From Ochromonadaceae sp. CCMP2298 (taxonomy: Eukaryota > Sar > Synurophyceae > Ochromonadales > Ochromonadaceae), in contig MU633832.1 in NCBI GenBank assembly GCA_026770595.1, positions 1 through 22,095 of the forward strand: a DNA stretch of 22,095 bases. The letters run 5' to 3'. Shown one piece after another: positions 12,501-19,579 of this stretch (the stretch's first letter is position 1; every line of letters starts with the position of its first letter). The position numbers were made by a program, and so were the translations under genes. The notes below the pieces were generated by a model, which was given only the letters and a program-made list of their open reading frames with translations, ran no database searches and had not been told where the DNA came from.

Positions 12501-15500
12501 AGTGGTGCACGTGTATGTGCCCTTTTGGGTGGTGAGCAGCTCATTCCTGCCCCTGCAGTACCAGCACGAGACGTGGTTCGCATCGGGCGCGGACAGGGCA
12601 GTTAACGGTACCGACGCGCTCGCAGCGGACCAAGCCTACGCGCCCCCGGGCAGCCACGGCGATGAGCTGCTGCTGCAGAAGCGCCGACAGCAGACGCACG
12701 CGCAGGCTCAGCGGCGCGGGGGCGGGTACAAGCGCGGGGATGCCGATACACCCCACACACCCCACGCGGTGCGCATGCGGGGGCTGGGGCGGGCCCGGGG
12801 CCTGGACGGGGTCGTGCTGGGGCCCGAGCTGCCCCTGCGCGGTCTAGTCGATGTGCTCACGCCTGCCCCCGGCCTTAATGGACTGCTGAGCCGCCGCGTG
12901 CTGCGCGAGCAAGGGCGCATGGGCATGGGCAATGACGCGAACACGGACGGCAGGGGCGTGGGCTTGGGGCGGACTCGTCGGCGCCTGGGTGAGGGACAGG
13001 GCATGGGGTCAGTGGGCTCCGGGGGCTCACTCGCCTCAGCAGGGTCCACAGCCCAGACACACCGCAGCCGCAGCAACAGCCCCAATCGTCTCAGCGCCCC
13101 CGACAGACCACCCCCGCAAGGTCTGGGCCTGCTCGAGGCCCTGAGCGGGGGCGCGGGCGTGGGTGTAGGTGGGTTGGTGGGTGCGAGTGTGCGGGAGAGC
13201 CGGTCCTGGCGCCGCTTCTCGCTCATGCAGTGCGGCTTCTCCTCCGCCGAGAAGCGCTCCGCCCGCCTGCGCCTGCGCACCGGCCCCTGCTCCACCTGGA
13301 GCTCCGCCTTCTCCCTGGATGCCTCGAGCGCCCCATCCGCTATCGAGGTGGCCTCGCGACCCCGCGATTCGGCTGGGGAAGACGCCGACGTGGCTAGGGT
13401 TATGCCGCACATGGTTGGCGGGGGTGGTGGGGCGGGAAGTCGCATATTCCCCATGGGTGTGATGGTCACGCAGGCAGAGGCGCCCTTCTCCCGCACCCGC
13501 GTGGTAGTGGTGGCCGATAGATTCGTGATGGTCAACACTGCAGGCAATGCGATCGAGGTGAGGCAGCTGGGCAGGGAGGCCGTGTTCACCCTACGTCCTG
13601 GGGAGTCCGCGCCGCTGTGGTGGCACCCAGGCCCGCAGCTGCTGCAGGTGCGGCTGGCCCGGTACGGCTGGAGCTGGTCGGGGCGCTTCCGCGTGTCCGA
13701 AGGCGAGGTGCCTATCCGCCTGCGCAACGACTTCGACAACACGGTCTCCTTCGTGCTCGTGCAGGTGGTCTCCAGGGGCCCTAGTGTGCAGGTGATCTTC
13801 CGCGGGGGGGAGCAGTTCTCCCCCTATAGGTTCGAGAACCATACCCTTGATACCTTCAAGATCCGGCAGATGGGGCAGACACCCTGTACGGTGCTGCTGC
13901 CCTACCACTGCTCGGCCTATGCATGGGACGAGCCTCTGCAGGGGCACTACTTTGCAGTGGAGCTGCTGCTAAACGCGCTGCAGAGCCAGGACGAGTGGGG
14001 GCAGGTGGGCACCTTCTCCTTCGACCGCCTCGGACTACTGCCCCTGCCCCAGGCCGGCTCCGGTCTGGGTCTGGGTCTGGGTCTGGGCCTGGGTCTGGGT
14101 GGAAAGGGTGCGGTGGGGGGCTCTATGCAGCACTTGGTGCTACGGGTGTCCGCGCAGGGGCCCACGCGCGTGCTGCAGATTCTGGACCGCCGCACGCTGC
14201 GCAGTATGGAGCGTCTCTCGCACCTGTCCTTTGACGAGCACGCTGACGCGGCTGCGGTTGTGGGTGCGGGTATGGCGGGCTCTGGCAAGGGTGCTGGTGC
14301 GGGCACCAGCGGGGCAGGTGGGGCGGGTGCGGAAGGGGGCAGAGCGCTCCCCACCCCTGGCTCTCCCGTAGGGCAGGTGGGCAGGGTGGACAAGAGAGCG
14401 GGGACTGTCGTGTTGACTGGGAGTGCGGGGGTCGGGGCGGGTGCGGGTGGCTGGTCGGCTGCTGCGCTGGGCACACTGCTCGGCGAGACCCCCTCTTGGG
14501 GTGCCCCGGTGTCTGACTCTGCTGGGACTGGGACTGCCGTGGAGGTGCTGGTGCGCGCAGCCAAGCAATTACAGCTATCTGTGCGCGTGGCATCTCTGGG
14601 CCTATCTGTGGTGGACCAGGTTCCCCAAGAGCTGCTCTTCGTGGCCCTGGGTGGGCTGTCCCTGGAGCACTCCTTCTACGCACAGGAGCAGGTCACGCAC
14701 CTCAGCCTGAAGCGTCTTCAGGTAGACAACCAGCTCTGGTCCACGCCGTACCCCAGCCTGCTCTACCCGCTCATCGCAGACCGCACCTTCGTCAGCCTCA
14801 CATTACACCGCTCATTCCAGTACGCCGGCATCGAGTTCATCCCCCTGCTGAGCGTATCAGTCGCACCCTTCGACCTCAACCTGGACGGAACCATCATCGT
14901 GCGCGCATTGGAGACCGCCGCTCATGTGCTGGAGCTGCTCGAGTCCGCAGACGCCTCCTCGCAGAGCGCAATGATGCTGAGGTCCCGCGCCTACGTGAGC
15001 ATGCCCGCGGGCTTACCATCCTCTGCCGTGAATGGCACTGCTGGGCACCCACGCGATCGCTCCAGAGGTGATCCGCAGAGACAGGGACAGGGACAGGGTG
15101 CGGGCAGGGCGGGAATTTTCACTGCCACTGTCACTGCCACCAACACTGGCACGGGCACTAGTGCGCGTATGGAAAGCCCCCACTCGCTGGCTAACGCTAA
15201 TGGCCCGCCCCCCACCCCCGGCCCCTCAGCCCCCTCAGGCCTCACGTGGGCCTCTCCGGGATCGCTAAGCCACCACGACGCAGTGGACTTCGTGGCGCAC
15301 TCTCCCTACGCGCTGGCCTCCGTTGCGGGCGAGAGACTGAGGCCCGCGCAGGTGGGGCGCATCCACCAGCTGATGCAGACGCTCTCCCTCTCCGCGCAGA
15401 AGAGGCGCCGCCCCCCGCTCAGGGGCAGGCCCATGCCCCCGCGCCAGGCGCAGACCCAGACGTCTCAGGAGGTGGAGGCGCAGGTGCAGCAGCAGACGAA

Positions 15501-17685
15501 GCCCTCTCGCGTGCTGCAGCGGGTCTCAGGCGCGCCCACGGGCTCTCCGCAGCCGCGCAGCCGCCGGGCGTCTCGAGAGTCTCTCGTGTCAGCAGGGGGG
15601 ACAGGCAATGGGGGATCTGCGTCGAATCTAGGGACTGGCAAGCGCGTCAAGCACTCCACCTCGGGCTCCACCCACGCCGTGGGCCCCTTCTCCCCGCAGG
15701 CCTACCGCGCACAGGCGATGGCACAGGAGGTGGGCCCGACGCTCTCCCTGGCGCACCTGTACCTGCGCAGAGTGGTAGCAGAGGTAGCTGCCCCGCAGGT
15801 GGCCCCCCGCCCCACGGCGAAGACATACCTGCGCCGCCTAGAGGTGTCGGAGATCCGCTGCAACGTGTCTTTCAACCCAGGTGTGGCTGAGGGCGCGGGA
15901 GGCTTGGCAGTTGTGGGGGGCGTCAGGCTGGGGGCGGGGTTCGGGTCTGGCGGGGACGCGTCTCTGCTGAGCGCTGCGCTGCGCACAGTGGCGCTGGCGA
16001 TAGGCTCGGCGTTTGCGAAGATCGAGAATTGCCCCATCCGCTTCCGCCCCTACCGCCTGGAGCACGCGTTCGGCAGCGCGTCCTCGATCGGCCTAAGGCT
16101 GGGCACGAACTACACGATCCAGGCATTGACCCAGTCGTACATCGTGCTCTTCAGCAGCGAGGTGCTGGGCAACCCGGTGCGCCTGCTGCAGGGCTTGTCG
16201 GAGGGGTTGTGGGACTTCGTCTACCTGCCCACGGTGGGTTTAATGACCCTCTCCCCGCAGGCCTTCCTGCTGGGCGCTATGCGCGGCACCTCCAGCCTCG
16301 TACGCTCGCTACTGGCTTCCGTCTGCACCTCCGCGGGCGCGCTGGCATCATCGCTGCAGGTGGGGTTGGTAGCGCTGGGGGCTGTGGATCGATACCCCGC
16401 CCCCGCGCATGCACATGGACAGGGGCTGCTGCTCGAGAATGGCTCGGACGGGAAGGATGCGCGCACTGGGGCAGGTGCGGGTGCGAGCGACGAAGGGTCA
16501 GCGGGGGAGCTGGAGGAGGAGGGGGGCGCGGGCTCGGGCGTGCGCTCGCGCCTGCTCAGCGCCCGCAGCGCGCAAGAGCAGCAGCAGAGACGACCCAGCT
16601 CTGTGCTGGCGGGGGTGCAGATGGGCCTAGCGGGGGCGCTGCTTGACCCGCTGTGGGGATTCAAGGGCGACGGTGTGCGTGGCCTTATCGTCGGTGCGGT
16701 CAAGGGGGGCGTGGGGCTGTTCGCCAGGCCGCTCTACGGTGCCCTGGGCAGCGCCTCCAAGCGCCTAGACTGCGTCTCCTTCCGACTGCAGCCGCGCATA
16801 TTTGCCCACCAGAAATTGCGCCTGCAGAGGGCCCGCCCGCCGCGCTTCTTCCGCTCGCCCGATCTGCCCCTAAACGTATACTGCTCCGACGAGAACGCGG
16901 GGCAAGAGCTGCTGAGCCGCCTGAACGGAGGCGTGTACAGACACGAGGGGTATGTGTGGCACGGCGCACTGCTGAATCGCTCTCTGCTGCTGCTAACAAA
17001 GGTGCGTGTGCTGGTTATCAGCGCGGGCTTCGAGTTCGGCGAGGTGCTGTGGTCCTGCCCACTCAGCGCGCTGCTCTCCCTGGACGTGGAGTACGACAAG
17101 GAGCCCGCCGCGGGTGTGGGTGCTGGTGCGGGTGTGGGCGCGGGTGCGAAGGTGCGTCTACGCCCTGTGGACCTCAGCATCACCCAGGACTCGCCCCCGC
17201 CCTCCCCACGCACCCCCGGGGGGGGCTGGGCCGACTTCATGGGAAAGCGGGACCTTCCGGCTGTGCCGCTGCCCGGCACCCCCTGCCTGCACCTGTACCA
17301 CGTGCCGGAGCGACGACTCAAGGCAGGCGCGTCCCCAGCCAGGTCCCCGGGGCTGCGGCTGGCGCACCACCTGCTGGATCTGAGCAGCCACGCGCAGCTG
17401 CTCTCCCTGCTGCGCTGCCTGCTGGCCCTCAGCCCACAGCTCGCCTCCGCGGACGTGCTGCGATACTTGCGGGACGCGGGGGTGGACGTGGAAGCGGAGA
17501 GTAGGCTGCAGAGCCGCACCAGCCGCACCGACACCGGCAACAATGGCAGCCGAGGCACCAGCCGTGCAGGCGCCTTCGCGGCGAACCCTGCCTTCCCCGC
17601 CGCAGGGGTGCCAGGCGCAGTGGGGGCGCTGGGCGGGCTGCGTGTGGGGGCCTCGGCCTCTCGCTCTCTGCTGGGTGAAAGGTAA
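594..17685 (+). CDS. VPS13: VPS13-family bridge-like lipid transfer protein, very long (two exons)
   Basis: VPS13 proteins are rod-shaped bridges that move phospholipids in bulk between organelles at contact sites. Coding runs 594-1577 joined to 1777-17685, giving 5630 residues. Residues 1-110 are a chorein N-terminus (start MFEQGLAYLLKKFLG; later GFIGRLEVRIPW). Residues 136-190 match the extended N-terminal domain (NKIVDNVQITVREVHVRYED). WWRYAIN is at 382-388. The adaptor-binding (VAB/SHR-BD) region spans about 3300-4390, with PFWVVSSSFLPLQYQ, WWHPGP (4276), PYRFEN (4344) and YAWDEP (4376). The C-terminal family domain has IENCPIRFRPYRLEHAFGS (5077) and LLGNPVRL (near 5127). A PH-like end follows (PPRFF near 5349, EVLWSCPLSALLSLD). 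The ATG at 594 has A at -3 and begins exactly at the chorein start. Known homologues are roughly 3100-4400 residues; the excess here is low-complexity sequence, mostly between 900 and 4800. Assignment to a VPS13 subtype is not possible by eye. Further in-frame introns without stops cannot be excluded. Confidence 0.93.
1578..1776 (+). other. Intron 1 of VPS13 (199 nt, phase 0)
   Basis: The donor is AAG|GTACCC and the acceptor is CTCCCAG|GCG after a C/T-rich stretch. Exon 1 is exactly 328 codons, so the join falls between codons (…GVAK|ANVKLVISELAL…). Splicing is required: the first exon's frame reaches a stop at 1857-1859 if read through, while the VPS13 homology continues in another frame from 1777. 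The 5' part of the intron holds four CTTTGCA motifs 11 bp apart. The 3' part is rich in CACC and CCA. Confidence 0.85.
1583..1622 (+). repeat. 11-bp tandem repeat in the VPS13 intron
   Basis: CTTTGCA occurs at 1583, 1594, 1605 and 1616, an exact 11-bp period with variable 4-nt linkers (CCTA, TCTT, CCTG). It lies within 50 nt of the donor site. Confidence 0.8.
3016..3066 (+). repeat. In-frame Gly-rich low-complexity tract 1 (VPS13)
   Basis: G-rich DNA coding for an almost pure Gly stretch followed by Met-Gly and Val-Gly dipeptides. It lies between segments with normal composition and has no counterpart in typical VPS13 proteins. Confidence 0.8.
3754..3804 (+). repeat. GA(T/G)ATG hexamer tract coding acidic Asp/Glu-Met dipeptides (VPS13)
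   Basis: Codons alternate GAT/GAC/GAG with ATG, then shift to Gly-Leu and Asp-Leu pairs. A second charged tract made of AGACAG-like hexamers follows at about 3877-3909 and encodes RYRDRDREEDRD. Both look like slipped hexanucleotide repeats in frame. Confidence 0.75.
8146..8187 (+). repeat. In-frame GGGTNN/GGCATG hexamer tract (VPS13)
   Basis: Fourteen codons in which every other codon is Gly, alternating with Ala, Met or Val. G-runs of three recur every six bases on the coding strand. Confidence 0.8.
9100..9165 (+). repeat. In-frame Gly-Ala hexamer tract (VPS13)
   Basis: Twenty-two codons, mostly Gly-Ala with a few Gly-Thr and Gly-Val pairs, built from GGTGCG, GGCGCA and GGCACT hexamers. 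It directly follows a Ser/His/Leu-rich segment at about 9036-9090. Confidence 0.8.
9268..9294 (+). repeat. In-frame TCCACC repeat coding Thr-Ser (VPS13)
   Basis: Nine codons alternating Thr and Ser from a TCCACC hexamer, about 100 nt downstream of the Gly-Ala tract. A related Thr/Ser/Ala-rich tract lies near 7833-7887. Confidence 0.8.
12286..12351 (+). repeat. In-frame Gly-Val/Gly-Met hexamer tract (VPS13)
   Basis: Twenty-two codons of Gly alternating with Val, Met or Ala, inserted inside the adaptor-binding region just before a conserved-looking segment (about 12364 onward). G-runs recur every six bases. Confidence 0.8.
14062..14103 (+). repeat. In-frame GGTCTG repeat coding Gly-Leu (VPS13)
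   Basis: Six near-identical GGTCTG hexamers, with one GGC variant. This is the most regular microsatellite inside the coding region and so probably the youngest. Confidence 0.85.
17113..17148 (+). repeat. In-frame Gly-Val/Gly-Ala hexamer tract (VPS13 C-terminal domain)
   Basis: Twelve codons of Gly with Val or Ala, built from GGTGTG/GGTGCG hexamers. It lies immediately after the PH-like segment ending in LSLDVEYDKEP. Confidence 0.8.
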
Positions 17686-18047
17686 ACACCCACACAAGGA
17701 CAGAAGGATAACAGGGCAGGAGCAAGGAGCACAGCCCATAGAGCACGGATTATGGAGAGCAGTTCACAGAGCACTGAGCACAGAGAACAGAACATGGAGC
17801 ACGGAGCACGGAGCTCTGAGCACACGACTATTGAACACACTACGAAGGATTGAGGCGAAATATATATTCCCTCCGTTCCATCCAGCAAATTGTGCATAGC
17901 AATTGTATTCTATTCAGCACGTAAATAACATATTATACGTTCAAGGATGATTTAAGTTACTTCTTCTGTTCCAGATTCCTCTCTTGCTGCTTGCAGCCCC
18001 TAGAGATTCCTTTTTGCTTACTAGAGTAGAGTTAAATGCCACTCTTC
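17686..18047. other. Convergent 3' intergenic region, VPS13 / ankyrin-type gene
   Basis: Both flanking genes end here. The first half is purine-rich with scattered GAGCAC repeats. The second half, about 17850-18045, is clearly AT-rich compared with the genes, as expected for 3' untranslated and polyadenylation sequence. I see no exact AATAAA; GTAAATAACATA near 17921 is the closest. No coding sequence or RNA gene is evident. Confidence 0.65.
17727..17823. repeat. Scattered GAGCAC hexamer repeats
   Basis: Seven exact copies of GAGCAC occur within 97 nt (17727, 17741, 17769, 17776, 17797, 17804, 17818). Several copies are 7 bp apart. This looks like a decayed short tandem repeat in the VPS13 3' region. 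Confidence 0.7.
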
Positions 18048-19121
18048 CTACTCATCAGAGTCATCAGATTCATCAGCGTTATCATCGTTATCAGAGAAAG
18101 CAGAGTAATTCGACTCATATCCCTCATAGTCCTCGAACTGTCCGCTCCAAGGACAGGGCGGATCCTGCGCTGTAAGCCATTGCAGCACATGCAGGTGGCG
18201 ACCCTTTGCAGCTTCGATGCATGTTTCTTCGTCCCAAGGACAGGGAGGATCCTGGGCTCGCAGCCACTGCACCACGTCCAAGTGACCTTTCGCTGCAGCC
18301 CGTGTGCAAGTCAGCTCTTCCCAAGAGCAGGGAGGATCCTGGGCTCGCAGCCACTGCACCACGTCCAAGTGACCACCACTCGCAGCACTTGAGCAAATCC
18401 CCTCGGTCCAAGGGCAGGGAGGATCCTGGGCTCGCAGCCACTGCAACAGATCCAAGTGGCCACTGTACGCAGCAAGGGCACAAGTTAGTGTGCTCCAAGG
18501 ACACGGAGGATCCTGGGCTCGCAGCCACTGCATCACATGCAAGTGACCACTCTCCGCAGCCAGTGTACAAACATATGCGTACCAAGGGCACGGAGGATCC
18601 TGGGCTCGCAGCCACTGCAGCAGATCCAAGTGGCCATTTTTCGCAGCACTTGCACAAGTCCCCTCGGTCCAAGGGCAGGGAGGATCCTGCTCTCGCAGCC
18701 ACTGCAGCAAATCCAAGTGATTACCCTTCGCAGCACCTGCACAAGTCAACTCGTTCCAAGGACAGGGAGGGTCCTGGGATCGCATCCATCGCAGCATATC
18801 TAAGTGGCCCCTCATCCCAACTAATGCACTAGTACACTCGTCCCAAGGACAGGGGGTATCCTGGGCTCGCAGCCACTGCAGCACCTTTAGTTGTCCGTCT
18901 CGCGCTATCTCCTCGGTAACCAGATTCGTCCGAGGCATGTTGAGCTCCCTCCACGCCCAGGAAATCAGAGGAACGGACGACACAAAGTCCTTTATCTTCA
19001 GGTCCTCAACAGGCGTGGTTGCCAGTTCATCTCTGCAGAACCTCGATACGAGTCTGAGCTGCGGGTCACCTGTCGGGCCCAGGAACTCCCTCACATATCT
19101 CAGCACGAACTGATTCTGCAT
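18048..19121 (-). CDS. Ankyrin-type repeat protein, PPCPW class, with F-box-like N-terminus
   Basis: A 357-residue protein. Residues 1-32 (FVLRYVREFLGPTGD, then LRLVSRFCRDE) resemble an F-box, but weakly. From about residue 78 there are nine repeats of 29 residues with the pattern LLQWLRAQDPPCPW, two or three variable residues, TC, AA, and a turn ending GHLD. The helix-turn-helix pattern and GHLD turn are ankyrin-like, in the short form frequent in algal and giant-virus proteins. Residues 326-357 are an acidic tail rich in Asp, Glu and Ser. Two Cys per repeat are nearly invariant, except in repeat 1 and where repeat 9 ends. There is no signal peptide or membrane segment. The ATG at 19121 follows CGCCGCC, a good eukaryotic start context. 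The partner is unknown; a substrate-adaptor role would follow if the F-box were real. It converges on VPS13 and diverges from the E2 gene. Confidence 0.85.
   Translation of the reverse strand: MQNQFVLRYVREFLGPTGDPQLRLVSRFCRDELATTPVEDLKIKDFVSSVPLISWAWRELNMPRTNLVTEEIARDGQLKVLQWLRAQDTPCPWDECTSALVGMRGHLDMLRWMRSQDPPCPWNELTCAGAAKGNHLDLLQWLREQDPPCPWTEGTCASAAKNGHLDLLQWLRAQDPPCPWYAYVCTLAAESGHLHVMQWLRAQDPPCPWSTLTCALAAYSGHLDLLQWLRAQDPPCPWTEGICSSAASGGHLDVVQWLRAQDPPCSWEELTCTRAAAKGHLDVVQWLRAQDPPCPWDEETCIEAAKGRHLHVLQWLTAQDPPCPWSGQFEDYEGYESNYSAFSDNDDNADESDDSDE
18160..18881 (-). repeat. Nine tandem 87-bp repeats in the ankyrin-type gene
   Basis: The core around GGATCCTGGGCTCGCAGCCA (plus strand) recurs at 18160, 18247, 18334, 18421, 18508, 18595, 18682, 18769 and 18856, every step exactly 87 bp. 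No unit has gained or lost a base. The core coding QDPPCPW is best conserved; the part coding the second helix varies. Confidence 0.9.
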
Positions 19122-19175
19122 GGCGGCGCTCGGTGTGAAGAATCGCCCTTAGAACTGTTAACAGTAACCAGGTCT

Positions 19176-19229
19176 CTATCGGGCTAGTGCAAGCGCCACA
19201 ACGAGGTAGAAAAGGGTCTGCGCGATCAT
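19176..19229 (-). pseudogene. Truncated duplicate of the E2 signal-peptide ORF (possible uORF of the ankyrin-type gene)
   Basis: The left arm encodes MIAQTLFYLVVALALAR followed by TAG. The first 16 residues are identical to the E2 N-terminus; the copy stops before the signal cleavage site and the AFAPF sequence. It begins 108 nt upstream of the ankyrin ATG, thus in the same frame, but TAG (19178-19176) and two further in-frame TAA codons separate them. It would act as a 17-codon upstream ORF if the ankyrin transcript starts in the spacer. Translation is not demonstrated. Confidence 0.6.
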
Positions 19230-19286
19230 GGTCGAGGACCTTCCAGCACCGGACGGGTCTGCGCAAGGAGCAACGGGAGCGCTGGC
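19181..19286. repeat. Inverted repeat, left arm (copy of the E2 leader and signal-peptide start)
   Basis: The reverse complement of this 106-nt segment matches 19473-19579 at every position except one G missing from a G-run (GGG at 19255-19257 against CCCC at 19502-19505). On the minus strand it contains the E2 start codon (19229-19227) and the next 15 codons. Homology ends abruptly at both edges. Confidence 0.95.
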
Positions 19287-19472
19287 AAAGAGTCAAGAAA
19301 CGTGTGTCCCAGGGGACCACTCGAGTGGAATGGTCTTGAGGTCGAAAAGTTTTGGTGGCATGATGACGAAAAGAGGGTGGAGCCCAAGGGAGCTTGCACG
19401 CAATGCACAAGATAGCATTGTAGAGCAGAGCGCCCTTCGAGAGCATCTCCTTCGCAACGCAGAGCTGCTCAC

Positions 19473-19579
19473 GCCAGCGCTCCCGTTGCTCCTTGCGCAG
19501 ACCCCGTCCGGTGCTGGAAGGTCCTCGACCATGATCGCGCAGACCCTTTTCTACCTCGTTGTGGCGCTTGCACTAGCCC
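19473..19579. repeat. Inverted repeat, right arm (E2 leader plus first 49 coding bases)
   Basis: This 107-nt arm spans 58 nt of E2 leader and the first 49 nt of the E2 coding sequence, ending inside the signal-peptide hydrophobic core. Because it carries functional coding sequence, it is presumably the original and the left arm the copy. Confidence 0.95.

Larger units (their letters stand above)
19122..19530. promoter_or_regulatory. Divergent intergenic region, presumed shared promoter of ankyrin-type and E2 genes
   Basis: The two start codons, 19121 (-) and 19531 (+), are 409 nt apart. Most of the gap is an inverted repeat (arms 19181-19286 and 19473-19579) around a 186-nt spacer (19287-19472). 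If transcription starts within the spacer on both strands, each transcript begins with almost the same leader. No TATA box is obvious. The promoter role is inferred from gene orientation only. Confidence 0.5.

Noticed and set aside
3016-17148. Gly-rich tracts as unspliced introns
   Set aside because: They keep the frame, have no stops and lack pyrimidine-rich acceptors like that of the confirmed intron. I treat them as coding, though cDNA would be needed to be sure.
16734-17897. 387-codon minus-strand frame at the end of VPS13
   Set aside because: It is antisense to the conserved VPS13 C-terminal domain. Long antisense frames are expected in GC-rich coding DNA, and its product resembles no family.
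18206-18832. Open 208-codon plus-strand frame across the ankyrin repeats
   Set aside because: It exists because the repeat unit is 87 bp (29 codons), so an open frame in one unit is open in all. The minus-strand frame has the recognisable repeat protein.
18160-18881. CRISPR array
   Set aside because: Repeat and spacer together form one continuous coding frame with ankyrin-like protein repeats in a eukaryotic context.
19228-19530. 101-residue N-terminal extension of the E2 protein
   Set aside because: The upstream ATG lies in the inverted-repeat copy and the extension has no recognisable sequence. Using it would bury the signal peptide, so 19531 is the better start.
19181-19579. Foldback transposon or MITE
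   Set aside because: The right arm contains essential E2 coding sequence and I see no target-site duplication at the edges (GGTCTCTATC on the left, AGGTGGCTGC on the right). An inverted duplication fits better.
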